The notes under the pieces: generated by a model
The model's database searches: none
What the model was told of the DNA's origin: nothing
What the model saw: the letters and a program-made list of their open reading frames with translations, nothing else
Source: Deltaproteobacteria bacterium
Lineage (GTDB): Bacteria > Desulfobacterota > Binatia > UBA9968
Length of the DNA stretch: 24,362 nucleotides
Direction of reading: 5' to 3'
NCBI GenBank assembly: GCA_016183145.1
Contig: JACPFE010000407.1
Coordinates: 1 to 24,362 of the forward strand
Position numbers and translations under genes: made by a program
In this document: one piece after another, positions 1 to 8,094 of the stretch
Layout of the letters: every line of letters starts with the position of its first letter
Numbering within the stretch: position 1 is the first letter of the stretch

Positions 1-217
1 ACTCAAGACTTGACCCGTTTGACCCGTTTCATTTCATAATCGAAGGAGGAGCAAAGGCACGGGTCGCAAAGGGGTCACCCATTAGCAGGCAGGTCCGCTT
101 TTAGCTCTTAACGCTAACACTGAAGCGGAGCAGCGTCTTTAGTTTTGACATTCGGTCATCGACGGCGCACCCCGACGCCCTAATCTCCTGTCGCCGGCGG
201 GGGAATACGGTAGCGAA

Positions 218-866
218 TTACGATGCTGAAACCTTCTGCTCGTCCTCGACGCTTTTCTTGACCGTCGGGCGCTGCATCATGCGCTCCCGCCAGGCCGTGT
301 AGGCGCCGAGCTCCTTCACGGGAAATCCGGAGCGCTCGGCCCAGCCGTAGAAAACTAGCGCGTAGCCGTCGACCACCGTGAACTCACGGCCCATGACCCA
401 GCCGTTTCCCTGGATCATCGCGTCGATCTCCTGAAGATTTACCCAAAAGGATTTGCGCCCGTTCTCCTTGACTGCGGCTTGCGCCGCTTCGCCTTCGGCG
501 AAACGCTCGGGCCGGTGGGAGCGCTGGTAGGAGGGATGGACGATACTGGAGAACCAGCACATGGTCCCGATACAGCGCGCCTCCTCGTACGGGTCGGCGG
601 GCAGCAGCTTTTTTTCCGGAAACCGCCTGGCAAGGTAAGTGAGAATCGCCGTGTTCTCGACCAGAACCTTGCCGTCGACGACGAACGCCGGAACTTTCCC
701 CCGCGGGTTGATCTTCAGATAGTCCGGGGTCCGCTGCTGCTGCTTGGCCCCTCTGCTGCCCCTTGGCTAGCAGAATCGGCTTTAGCTCGTAAGGCGCGCC
801 GGTTTCTTCGAGACCGATATGAGAGGCCAAAGAACAAGCGCCGGGACTGAAATAGAGCGTCATCAT
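218..866 (-). pseudogene. Glutathione S-transferase family protein, frameshifted
   Basis: The N-terminal part reads in one frame from an ATG at 866 (T-L-Y-F-S-P-G-A-C-S-L-A-S, typical of the thioredoxin-fold start of bacterial beta-class GSTs) and the rest reads in another frame to a stop at 218. Joining the frames around 745-752, where the minus strand has a G/C-rich run followed by a CAG-rich stretch, restores a GST of about 215 residues, including N-P-R-G-K-V-P-A, the usual cis-Pro glutathione-binding segment, and E-N-T-A-I-L-T-Y-L-A. The 649-base span is one base over a multiple of three, which fits a single-base insertion. A good Shine-Dalgarno (AGGAGG, 7 bases upstream) supports the start at 866. 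It is either a recent pseudogene or a sequencing/assembly error; the C-terminal frame is otherwise intact, so the break is recent or artificial. Substrate unknown. Confidence 0.8.
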
Positions 867-1017
867 GGGAACACCTCCTGATTTGTCGAATTGATTCGGA
901 GCCGCAGGCGCGCGTGACCCGCGCGGCGTCCCGCCCATTTGTGGGGAGAGAGTATTCGCTAAGGAGCCGTGATGTCAAGCTCACGTCGGGTTCGGGGCTG
1001 AGTTCGGCGAGGCCGAA

Positions 1018-1749
1018 TCAATCCTGTTCTTGCTCTTCCAACTCGGGATAATGCCGGAAGATGCCTTGCTCGTTGAACGCCAGCCGGCGCGGCGAGCGGA
1101 GGTAGGCGGCGAGTCGGGGACGGGCCATGACGCGATCGTGTAAAGCCACCATTCTCGGGTGTCCGGGTTCGAGTCGCGCCATTGTCTTTGGAAAAGCGTA
1201 ACGCGATCCCTCGATCATCTGGAACAGCGAGAGATCGACGTTGGAAACCTTCTTACCTAACAGGTATTCACTCCCTTTCGGATTGCGCTTCAGTATCCAC
1301 TCGAAATAATCGAAAAACTTCGGCAAGCGATTCGCTATGAATTCGGCGGCGCGCCCTCTGGCTTCGGCTTTTTGGTCCTCATAGTAGAGGCTGCCCGCGA
1401 TCGGGTGATGGGTGTCGTGAACCTCGGAAACCCAGTCGGCGATGGTGAGCTGTAGCTGGTGAGCCCAGAGGCGGCTTGGTTCGCTTTTCGCGACACAACC
1501 CAGGCGCGGGCCGAGATAAAAAAGGATATTGGCGGTTTGCGCAATCACCAGCTTGCCGGCCTTGAGAAACGGCGGCGCAAACGGCGGGTGCTCAATCGCC
1601 CGACTTTCCATGAAGCGCATCATCGTCGCCATGCCGCGCTTCGCATCGCGGGCGACATCGACGTAATCCGCGCCGCTGTCTTCGAGTGCGAGCCGAACAA
1701 ATTCTCCGCGTCCCTGTATCCCGGGCCAATAATACAACTCGTAGCGCAT
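1018..1749 (-). CDS. Glutathione S-transferase family protein (eukaryote-like Mu/Pi/Sigma type)
   Basis: A 243-residue protein, the usual length for a cytosolic GST. The N-terminus (M-R-Y-E-L-Y-Y-W-P-G, then G-R-G-E-F-V-R-L-A-L-E-D at about 14-25) matches the Tyr-containing N-terminal domain of alpha/mu/pi/sigma GSTs, in which an early Tyr activates glutathione. An all-helical C-terminal domain follows, with a G-K-K-V-S-N-V-D-L-S-L-F segment like the conserved N-capping Asp motif. I chose the ATG at 1749 because AGGAGG lies 6 bases upstream; an in-frame start further up would add a low-quality extension with no GST features. It follows the broken GST gene on the same strand but is not a duplicate: that one is of the bacterial beta type. 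Likely role is glutathione conjugation or peroxide detoxification; the substrate cannot be told. Confidence 0.85.
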   Translation of the reverse strand: MRYELYYWPGIQGRGEFVRLALEDSGADYVDVARDAKRGMATMMRFMESRAIEHPPFAPPFLKAGKLVIAQTANILFYLGPRLGCVAKSEPSRLWAHQLQLTIADWVSEVHDTHHPIAGSLYYEDQKAEARGRAAEFIANRLPKFFDYFEWILKRNPKGSEYLLGKKVSNVDLSLFQMIEGSRYAFPKTMARLEPGHPRMVALHDRVMARPRLAAYLRSPRRLAFNEQGIFRHYPELEEQEQD

Positions 1750-2085
1750 GGGAGTCCTCCTGAAATCGCAGGCGGTCGTCGACAGACTTGCATATATGCC
1801 GAAGATGCTCAACAAAGAACACTCCCTCGTCCTGAAATAAGGTGGGCAGAGCCACAATCAAAGGAGCGAAAGAACGATTCACCGCGGAGGCGCTGAGGAC
1901 GCAGAGTAAAGAATTTTGGATCAAGAAAGAAACTCCGAACTCTGCGATCTCCGTGTCTCTGTGGTGAACTATCCTCGTCCTTAGCCTGGCCCTATCTCCT
2001 ATCGTTGACACGTAACCACCCGTACTGGAAAACTGTCCTTGGTTGCGGTAAGTGAAGTCTTGCATCCCCAATTGTCGAGTTACGC
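1750..2085. other. Intergenic region between divergent genes
   Basis: These 336 bases separate the minus-strand GST from the plus-strand CoA-transferase, so promoters for both should lie here. The middle is occupied by the inverted repeat at 1878-1968. I see no convincing coding frame and no clear sigma70 pair. Confidence 0.5.
1878..1968. repeat. Imperfect inverted repeat (TTCACC...GGTGAA family)
   Basis: Arms of 29 bases at 1878-1906 and 1940-1968 match at 22 positions when one is reverse-complemented, and five of the mismatches are G/A differences that become G-U wobble pairs in RNA transcribed from this strand. The arms begin with TTCACC and end with GGTGAA. From memory, this CACAGAG-type element recurs between genes in many uncultured bacterial genomes; its function is unknown. 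Confidence 0.75.
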
Positions 2086-3267
2086 ATGATCTCCGGAGCC
2101 CTCGAAGGTACCATTTGCATCGACATCAGCGGCCATGTGGCCGGGCCCTACGCCGGCAGCCTGCTCGGCGATCTTGGCTGCGAGGTGATCAAGGTCGAAC
2201 TGCCCAATGGCGGCGACACGCACCGCGGTCGTAATCCGAAATACGAAGGTTACGGCCCGAGCTTTCGCGCGCTCAACAGAAACAAGAAAAGCGTCACGCT
2301 CAATCTGCGCGAGAAAAAAGCCCGTGGGATATTGCTCAAGCTGCTCGAAAGCGCGGATATTTTCTTGGAGAACTTCCGCCCGCCGACAAGAACAAGCCTC
2401 GGCCTCGACTACGATGAGCTGTCCAAGCTGAACCCGAAATTAATCCACTGCTCGATCTCCGGCTACGGCCAGAGTGGCCCCTACCGCGACCGGCCCGGCT
2501 TCGACACCATCGGCCAGGCGCTGAGCGGGATGATGAGCCTGGTCACCGATCTCGACGACCCCAAAGTCGCCGGCGTTTCTTTCGTCGATCATGCCGCCGG
2601 CATCTTCGCCGCCCACGGCATCATGGCAGCACTGCTCGCGCGAGCAAAGACCGGACGCGGCCAATTCGTCGATGTGTCGCTCTTGCAAGTGGCCATCGCG
2701 TTCATCGAATCTCATGTGGCGGATTACTTGAACGGCGGCGAGGCGGTCTCGCGGGATAATTTCCCCAAAGGCCGCATTTACAGCCTGCTCGATTGTGATA
2801 AGAAACCTTTCATGGTCCACCTGTCAGGGCACAATGAAGCCTGGGAAGGTTTACTCCGGGCAGCGGAGCTAGATGCCTTGATCTGCGACCCGCGCTTTGC
2901 AACACGCAAACACCGCACGGACCGGCATGATGAGATCGTGACAATTCTTCGCGGGCAGTTTTGTATGAAGCCGCGCGCCTATTGGCTGTCGCGCCTGGAC
3001 GCCAATAGCATTCCCAATGCGCCGATCAACGCGATTGGCGAAGTGTTCGACGATCGACAAATCAAGCATATGGGAATTCCCAAGCAGATCGCTCATCCGA
3101 AAATGGGCGCGAGCAATTTGGTTGGCAGCCCGATCAACATGTCGGACACGCCGCCGAGATTTTTCCGCGCCGCGCCGCTGCTCGGCGAACACACTGACGA
3201 GGTGTTGGCGAAATTGGGTTATGACGGCAACGCAGTCAAAGAATTGAGAGCGAATGGAGTGGTATAA
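2086..3267 (+). CDS. Class III CoA-transferase (CaiB/BaiF family)
   Basis: A 393-residue protein of normal length for formyl-CoA:oxalate or succinyl-CoA-type class III transferases, which move CoA between a donor and a carboxylic acid by an Asp-acyl-CoA anhydride. The N-terminal Rossmann core reads D-I-S-G-H-V-A-G-P-Y-A-G-S-L-L-G-D-L-G, followed by E-V-I-K-V-E, the family signature; N-R-N-K-K-S-V-T-L-N-L lies at 64-74. The expected nucleophilic Asp is D168 in S-F-V-D-H-A-A-G. It starts at an ATG with no clear Shine-Dalgarno. It is the first gene of a plus-strand run with two acyl-CoA dehydrogenases and three solute-binding proteins, so it probably activates an imported acid to its CoA ester. 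The acid cannot be named from sequence. Confidence 0.92.
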   Translation: MISGALEGTICIDISGHVAGPYAGSLLGDLGCEVIKVELPNGGDTHRGRNPKYEGYGPSFRALNRNKKSVTLNLREKKARGILLKLLESADIFLENFRPPTRTSLGLDYDELSKLNPKLIHCSISGYGQSGPYRDRPGFDTIGQALSGMMSLVTDLDDPKVAGVSFVDHAAGIFAAHGIMAALLARAKTGRGQFVDVSLLQVAIAFIESHVADYLNGGEAVSRDNFPKGRIYSLLDCDKKPFMVHLSGHNEAWEGLLRAAELDALICDPRFATRKHRTDRHDEIVTILRGQFCMKPRAYWLSRLDANSIPNAPINAIGEVFDDRQIKHMGIPKQIAHPKMGASNLVGSPINMSDTPPRFFRAAPLLGEHTDEVLAKLGYDGNAVKELRANGVV

Positions 3268-3273
3268 ATTACG

Positions 3274-3322
3274 TTTAGAGTCTAGAGTTTAGCGTCTAGC
3301 GTTAACCCTAGACCCTAGACCC
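3274..3322. repeat. Short GTCTAG-rich inverted/direct repeat cluster
   Basis: The 74-base gap between the CoA-transferase and the first dehydrogenase holds repeats of a GTCTAG-x-G unit (left half) facing CCCTAGAC units (right half), so the transcript could fold into a hairpin. It sits just before the good ribosome site AAGGAG of the next gene. It looks like a low-complexity intergenic repeat, not a defined terminator. Confidence 0.5.
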
Positions 3323-3341
3323 GAAAACAAAGGAGCGAGCA

Positions 3342-4556
3342 ATGGACTTTAACGTATCCGCCGATCCGCCCCACGTGGTCGAATTCAGAAAAGAGGTTGC
3401 CACCTGGATGGCGGAGCAGTTCAAGGGGCATGAGCACCTGCGCTGGTCGGCTTCCTGGTCGACGCGAGAAGACGCGGAGGAATATAAGTTTCGCCGCGGC
3501 CTTGCTGAAAAACTCGGCGCGAAGGGATGGCTGTTTCCGATCTATCCCAAAAAATATGGCGGCGCGGACCTGACCGTCGATCACCAGATGGTTTTGGAAA
3601 CCGAGCTTTTCAAGTACGGCCTCAACCTGTCGCATGTGTTTTATACCCTAGCGCGCATCGTCGCGCCGGTGTTGATCCGCTGGGGCTCCGACGAGCAGAA
3701 AGCGGAATTTCTGCCGCCGATCACGCGGGCGCAGATTTGCGTCTGGCAGGTGTTGACCGAGCCACATGGCGGCAGCGACATCGCCAATTGCCAGACCAAG
3801 GCGATTCGCGACGGCGATCATTATATCGTCAACGGTCAGAAGACGATGGTCGGCCATCATCTGCCGCCCGATTATCTCTGGACGCTGGTCTGCACCAATC
3901 CCCAGGGCAAACGCCATGAGAACCTCGCCTGGCTGCACATCCCGGCGAACCTTCCCGGCGTCGAAATCCAGCATATGTATATGATGATGGGGATCAAAAA
4001 CACGGTCTTCTTCGACAACGTGCGCGTGCCGGCGAAATACTTGATCGGCGGCGAGAACAACGGCTGGAAAGTCGCCAGCACGCACATGGAACTCGAACAT
4101 GGCGGCGACGGCCGCATCGCGGCTGACCCGCTGGTCGAGCGCGTTATCGAGTACTGCCGCAACACCCATATCGACGGCAAGCCGATCATGGAGGACCCGC
4201 GGGTGCGCGATCTGGTCGCCGATATGATGATCGAGCTGAATACCCTGCGCCGCTTTAACCAGCTCATTTACTGGCGCCGCTTCGCGAAAAAACCCCATCC
4301 CTACGGCGGCCCGCAGCAACGCTATTACCAACGCATGTTGCGGCTGCGCAACGGCGAGCGCTTGCAAGCGATCATGGGCGCCGATGCCCTGGAGCAGAAT
4401 TTATCCGTGCACGAGGTCGTCGACTTTGAATATGCGGTGCGTACCGGCCCTGGGCAATTGCACGGCGGCGGCACCTTGGACACTGACCGCCTGATTTTTG
4501 CCCGCCGCCTCGGCTTGGGCCGTCCGACCACGGAGAAAGCGCCGGAAACGGATTAG
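3342..4556 (+). CDS. Acyl-CoA dehydrogenase family protein (subunit 1 of a likely pair)
   Basis: A 404-residue acyl-CoA dehydrogenase-fold protein: FAD-dependent alpha,beta-dehydrogenation of an acyl-CoA. Visible landmarks are the middle-domain motif L-T-E-P-H-G-G-S-D (138-146), then Y-I-V-N-G-Q-K-T (161-168), and the C-terminal G-G-T-L-D-T-D-R-L-I-F-A-R-R-L-G-L-G-R (376-394). The arm that usually reads E-G-T, carrying the catalytic Glu in many members, reads H-G-G-G-T (374-378), so the base, if present, must lie elsewhere (E250 or E252 in M-E-L-E-H are candidates). The R-x-x-F-G-x-P-I-x-x-F-Q FAD-contact motif is not visible. AAGGAG lies about 6 bases before the ATG. The downstream neighbour has the missing FAD motif and lacks T-E-P-x-G-S-D, so the two may form one heteromeric enzyme. 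Confidence 0.9.
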   Translation: MDFNVSADPPHVVEFRKEVATWMAEQFKGHEHLRWSASWSTREDAEEYKFRRGLAEKLGAKGWLFPIYPKKYGGADLTVDHQMVLETELFKYGLNLSHVFYTLARIVAPVLIRWGSDEQKAEFLPPITRAQICVWQVLTEPHGGSDIANCQTKAIRDGDHYIVNGQKTMVGHHLPPDYLWTLVCTNPQGKRHENLAWLHIPANLPGVEIQHMYMMMGIKNTVFFDNVRVPAKYLIGGENNGWKVASTHMELEHGGDGRIAADPLVERVIEYCRNTHIDGKPIMEDPRVRDLVADMMIELNTLRRFNQLIYWRRFAKKPHPYGGPQQRYYQRMLRLRNGERLQAIMGADALEQNLSVHEVVDFEYAVRTGPGQLHGGGTLDTDRLIFARRLGLGRPTTEKAPETD

Positions 4557-4582
4557 GCAATAGCATCAGGCAGGAGGCACCC

Positions 4583-4610
4583 GTAGGGGCGACCGGCCGG
4601 TCGCCCCTAC
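4583..4610. repeat. Perfect 28-base palindrome
   Basis: The bases from 4583 to 4610 equal their own reverse complement exactly: a GTAGGGGCGACC arm, a GGCC-containing centre and the mirrored arm. It lies in the 100-base gap between the two acyl-CoA dehydrogenase genes. There is no following T-run, so it is not a standard intrinsic terminator. From memory, similar GTAGGGGC...GCCCCTAC elements are dispersed between genes in many environmental genomes. Confidence 0.85.
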
Positions 4611-4656
4611 AAACCTCTCGCGCCTCTCGCCTCACGCCTAGGTAAAGGAGAAAAAG

Positions 4657-5781
4657 ATGGATTTCAATTTGACTGAAACCCAAGAGATGCTCAAGAAGGT
4701 CGCGGCGGATTTCGTCAAGGCGGAAGTTCCCGCGCACCAGATGACCCAGTGGTACAAGAACAAGCAGACCTACCAGCCGCGGCTGGTCAAAAAAGCCGCC
4801 GAGCTGGGCTGGCTCGGTATGATGCTGCCGGAAGAGTACGGCGGCGCCGGCGTGTCGACGATGGACTGCGCGGTGGTTTTTGAAGAGCTGGGGCGCGGCC
4901 CGGTGCCCGGCCCGCTATTCACCTCGGGAATTTTGAGCGCGCAGATGATTTTTGAAGCGGGCACCGAAGACCAAAGAAAAACCCTGCTGCCAACGCTCTG
5001 CAAAGGCGAGTCGATCGTCGTGCCGGCCATCACCGATCAAGCCGCCTACTGGGGACCGCAAGCGGTCGAGACACGCCTTAGCAAGACTCCCAGCGGCTAC
5101 CTGATGAGCGGCACCAAACGCTTCGTCTTCGACGCCGAAGCGGCGACGAGTTTTCTTTGCGCCGCGCTGACCGAAGAGGGCAAGGTCGTGTTCGCGCTCG
5201 TGGATCGTAACAGCCGGGGGGTAAGCATCACCCCCCACGTCGGCTTTTTTGTTTCCGTCGCCGAAGTGCGCTTCGACAAAGTGGTCGTCTCGCCAGACCA
5301 ACTGCTCGGTCCGAGCGGCGCGAGCTGGGCGACCCTCGAAGCGGCGTTGGATAAGTCGCTGCCAATCCTCTCCGCCTACCAGGTGGGCGCGACTCAGGAG
5401 GTCTTCGATATCACCTGCGAATACACGCGCACCCGGGTGGTCTTCGGCCAGCCCATCGGCCGTTTCCAGCGCGTGCAGGATCACTGCGTCGATATTTCAA
5501 TTCATCTCGATCAGGCGCGCTGGGCGACTTATGAAACCATCTGGCGCATCGACAGCGGCATGCCCGCGCGCGCGGCGGTACACGAGGCCAAGGCTGTGGC
5601 GAGCGACGGCTATTATCACGGGACGAATTATGCGCATATGGTGTGGGCCGGTCCGGGCACGGATTATAGCCATCCGATGATGGCGCATAGCGTGCTGGCG
5701 CACACGCTTTATCAGTACTTGGGCACGCCGGGGCACCATAAACGTTTAATGATGGACGCGCTGTACCCAAGGGCGATTTAG
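4657..5781 (+). CDS. Acyl-CoA dehydrogenase family protein (subunit 2 of a likely pair)
   Basis: A 374-residue acyl-CoA dehydrogenase-fold protein. The N-terminal helical domain ends in L-P-E-E-Y-G-G-A-G (58-66), and the C-terminal domain has R-T-R-V-V-F-G-Q-P-I-G-R-F-Q (258-271), the segment that contacts the FAD pyrophosphate across the dimer. The motif T-E-P-x-x-G-S-D of the middle domain is absent (T-D-Q-A-A-Y-W-G there), and the usual C-terminal E-G-T arm is replaced by the tail Y-L-G-T-P-G-H-H. Such gains and losses are typical of one chain of alpha2beta2 acyl-CoA dehydrogenases known from actinobacterial steroid degradation (ChsE/FadE28-29 type). It has a clear AAAGGAG ribosome site. 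It probably works with the gene just upstream; a stand-alone enzyme is the alternative. Confidence 0.88.
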   Translation: MDFNLTETQEMLKKVAADFVKAEVPAHQMTQWYKNKQTYQPRLVKKAAELGWLGMMLPEEYGGAGVSTMDCAVVFEELGRGPVPGPLFTSGILSAQMIFEAGTEDQRKTLLPTLCKGESIVVPAITDQAAYWGPQAVETRLSKTPSGYLMSGTKRFVFDAEAATSFLCAALTEEGKVVFALVDRNSRGVSITPHVGFFVSVAEVRFDKVVVSPDQLLGPSGASWATLEAALDKSLPILSAYQVGATQEVFDITCEYTRTRVVFGQPIGRFQRVQDHCVDISIHLDQARWATYETIWRIDSGMPARAAVHEAKAVASDGYYHGTNYAHMVWAGPGTDYSHPMMAHSVLAHTLYQYLGTPGHHKRLMMDALYPRAI

Positions 5782-5799
5782 CCGAAGATTGAAGATGGA

Positions 5800-5825
5800 G
5801 GATCGAGGATCGCGGTCCTCGATCC
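5800..5825. repeat. Near-perfect 26-base palindrome
   Basis: The arms GGATCGAGGA and TCCTCGATCC flank a short GC centre, with one mismatched pair near the middle. More GATCCTCG-type units follow at 5841-5862, so several alternative hairpins are possible in the gap between the dehydrogenase and the first solute-binding protein. It may attenuate transcription, but there is no T-tract. Confidence 0.7.
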
Positions 5826-5883
5826 CCTTCCATCCGCCATCCTCGATCATCGATCCTCGACGGTTGCGCGCACAGGAGGTCTT

Positions 5884-6885
5884 ATGCAGTTTCTGTTACG
5901 ATCACTCGCGCTGCTCGTTCTCTCCCTCGCATTTGTTCCTTCGCGCATCTACGCCCAACCGGCGCTCATCGAGGGCGCCAAGAAAGAAGGCAAGGTCGTC
6001 TGGTACACCTCGATGGCCATCGACACTTCCAAGCCGTTGCTCGATGCCTTTCTAAAAGAGTATCCGTTCATCAAGGCCGACCTGGTGCGCGCCGGTGAAG
6101 AACAGTTGATGAACCGGATGCTGAGCGAGACCCGCGCCGGGCAGTGGTTCTTCGACGCGGTTTCCACCAGTTCCATCGGCACATTGATCGAGCGCAAAAT
6201 GATCACGCCCTATCTCGCGCCGGAACGAGACGCATTCATGGACCAGTTCAAAGATCCACAGGGATATTGGACCGGCGTCTTCGCCAACAATCTGATTCTC
6301 GCCTACAACACCAAGATGGTGGCCGCCAAAGACGCGCCGAAAGATTACCCCGACCTGCTCGATCCCAAGTGGAAGGGGCAAATCCTGATGGACCCCACCG
6401 ATTACGATTGGTTCGGCACGCTGATCGCCGCCTGGGGGCGGGAGAAAACCGTCCAGTATATGCAGCGCCTGGCGAAACAGCAGCCGAGCTGGCGCCGCGG
6501 TCATGGCCTGACCGCCCAATTGCTCGGCGCCGGCGAGACCGGCTTAGCCTGGGCTTATAGCTTCCGCATCGAGCGCATGAAGCGGGAAGGCGCGCCGGTG
6601 GAGTGGATCGAGACCTTCGATCCCATCGTCGTCACAATCAGCGGCATAGGGCTGAGCGCCAGGGCGACGAATCCGAATGCAGCTAAGCTCTTGATCAATT
6701 TCGCGACGTCGAAGCGTGGCCAGGAGATGGTCCGCGAAATGCGCCGCATTCCCGCGCGCGGCGACGTTAAACCCTTCGCTCCGAAGATGGACCAGAGCAA
6801 GTTGAAGCTAAGAGCGGTGCCGAAAGAAGTATACGCCGGCCTCGACGACCACGCCCGCGAGTTTCGCAAGATATTCGGTCTGTGA
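5884..6885 (+). CDS. Extracellular solute-binding protein family 1 (ABC, FbpA/AfuA-like)
   Basis: A 333-residue secreted binding protein. Residues 1-24 form a Sec signal peptide (basic start, hydrophobic core, cleavage near I-Y-A). The mature part begins A-L-I-E-G-A-K-K-E-G-K-V-V-W-Y-T-S, the hallmark start of the iron(III)/2-aminoethylphosphonate/spermidine-like family, and has L-A-Y-N-T-K-M-V and Y-P-D-L-L-D-P-K-W-K-G in the expected places. AGGAGG precedes the ATG. In this family the ligand can be Fe3+, a phosphonate, a sugar or an organic acid; the adjoining acyl-CoA genes make an organic acid plausible. No permease or ATPase gene is in the window, so its transport partner must be elsewhere. 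Confidence 0.88.
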   Translation: MQFLLRSLALLVLSLAFVPSRIYAQPALIEGAKKEGKVVWYTSMAIDTSKPLLDAFLKEYPFIKADLVRAGEEQLMNRMLSETRAGQWFFDAVSTSSIGTLIERKMITPYLAPERDAFMDQFKDPQGYWTGVFANNLILAYNTKMVAAKDAPKDYPDLLDPKWKGQILMDPTDYDWFGTLIAAWGREKTVQYMQRLAKQQPSWRRGHGLTAQLLGAGETGLAWAYSFRIERMKREGAPVEWIETFDPIVVTISGIGLSARATNPNAAKLLINFATSKRGQEMVREMRRIPARGDVKPFAPKMDQSKLKLRAVPKEVYAGLDDHAREFRKIFGL

Positions 6886-6912
6886 TATGTGCCCAGCGAA
6901 AGGAGAGAAACA

Positions 6913-8007
6913 ATGAAGCGGAACAGGTTATGCCTTTCAGTTTGGTTTATCGCCCACTTCCTTCTGGCGACCTCTTGGACTGCCGGGCTGGCGGCCGAAC
7001 GGTCCCCCTTCTACCAGGGAAAAACCCTGACTTTCATCATCAACTTCGCCGCCGGTGGCCCCACTGACATCGAAAGCCGAATCTACGCCAAACATTTAAG
7101 CAAGCATATTCCAGGGCAGCCGGCTATCGTCGTTCAAGCCATGGGCGGCGGTGGCGGCCTCACAGCGGCAAATTACCTTGGAGAGGTGGCAAAGCCTGAC
7201 GGACTCACTGCGGCTTATTTCACCGGAAGTCTGTTCCAGCATCAGATTAAAGACCCCGCTTTGCGAGTCGACATCGGCAAATTTGGATTCATTACCGGTG
7301 TACAGGGAGTCACGGTATCCTACATTCGCTCGGACGTGCCCCCCGGCATAAAAAAACCTGCCGACTTCGTGAAGGCACAGAAGTTTCGAGCCGCAGGGCT
7401 CGGTATCAGCAGCTCCAAGGATGTGCGTTTCCGATTGTCATTCGACTTGCTTGGACTGAAGTACAATTATGTAACCGGCTACAATTCGAGTTCGATTGCG
7501 CGGCTTGCGGTGCAGCGCAACGAAGCCCAGTACCACGACGAAACGCTACCAAGTTACCGCTCGGCAGTGGAACCGCAAATGGTCAATACCGGCATGGTGA
7601 CGCCGCTCTATTACACGGACTTAGTCACGCCGAGCGGCGAGGTTCTAGTGAGCCGGGATGTGCCGGAACTCCAGCCCTTTACGCATTACTACAAGGAAAT
7701 CTTCGGCAAACTGCCTTCGGGGATCAAATACGAAGCCCTCAAAGCCGCCAACATGTCCAGTACGAACATGACGCGAATGGTATTGATGCCGCCGAAAGTA
7801 CCGGCTGAAACGATCACCATCTTGAGACAGGCCTTCGACTCCCTGGCCAAGGATCATGATTTTATTGAGGACGCGATCAGGACCATGCGTTTTCAGCCAC
7901 GCTTTGAAGTCGGTCAGGCCGGGGAGGCTCTGTTCAAAAAAGCGTCACAGACACCGCCTGAAATCATTAGTTTCCTGCGGCAGTATATCGATCAGGCGAA
8001 CAGGTAG
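6913..8007 (+). CDS. Bug/TctC-type tripartite tricarboxylate transporter substrate-binding protein
   Basis: I start it at the ATG at 6913 because AAAGGAG lies just upstream; an earlier in-frame GTG at 6889 would lack such a site. The 364-residue product has a signal peptide ending near L-A-A-E, then G-K-T-L-T-F-I-I-N-F-A-A-G-G-P-T-D (about 34-50), the loop that grips a carboxylate in Bug proteins, and a variant of the second loop (G-G-G-G-L-T-A-A-N-Y-L). The remainder follows the family, ending with the helix before the C-terminus. Bug proteins bind di- and tricarboxylates or aromatic acids and hand them to TctA/TctB permeases, which are not present here. It is spaced 27 bases from the upstream solute-binding gene and is probably co-transcribed with it. 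Confidence 0.85.
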   Translation: MKRNRLCLSVWFIAHFLLATSWTAGLAAERSPFYQGKTLTFIINFAAGGPTDIESRIYAKHLSKHIPGQPAIVVQAMGGGGGLTAANYLGEVAKPDGLTAAYFTGSLFQHQIKDPALRVDIGKFGFITGVQGVTVSYIRSDVPPGIKKPADFVKAQKFRAAGLGISSSKDVRFRLSFDLLGLKYNYVTGYNSSSIARLAVQRNEAQYHDETLPSYRSAVEPQMVNTGMVTPLYYTDLVTPSGEVLVSRDVPELQPFTHYYKEIFGKLPSGIKYEALKAANMSSTNMTRMVLMPPKVPAETITILRQAFDSLAKDHDFIEDAIRTMRFQPRFEVGQAGEALFKKASQTPPEIISFLRQYIDQANR

Positions 8008-8094
8008 GCGGCAATCCCTCTCGACAACCGTGGAGCCACCGATGGAATCTAGCGGAAAAGGCGAACGGCGTCGGTTGGACAAAGAAGGAGGTCG

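Noticed and set aside
218..1749. A recent tandem duplication of one GST gene
   Set aside because: The N-terminal halves belong to different GST classes, so the two genes have different origins.
3274..3322. A CRISPR array or telomere-like repeat
   Set aside because: The units are short, irregular and without spacers, in a gap of only 74 bases.
3648..4367. A minus-strand frame of 239 residues opposite the first acyl-CoA dehydrogenase
   Set aside because: It is a shadow of the plus-strand gene, which has clear family motifs.
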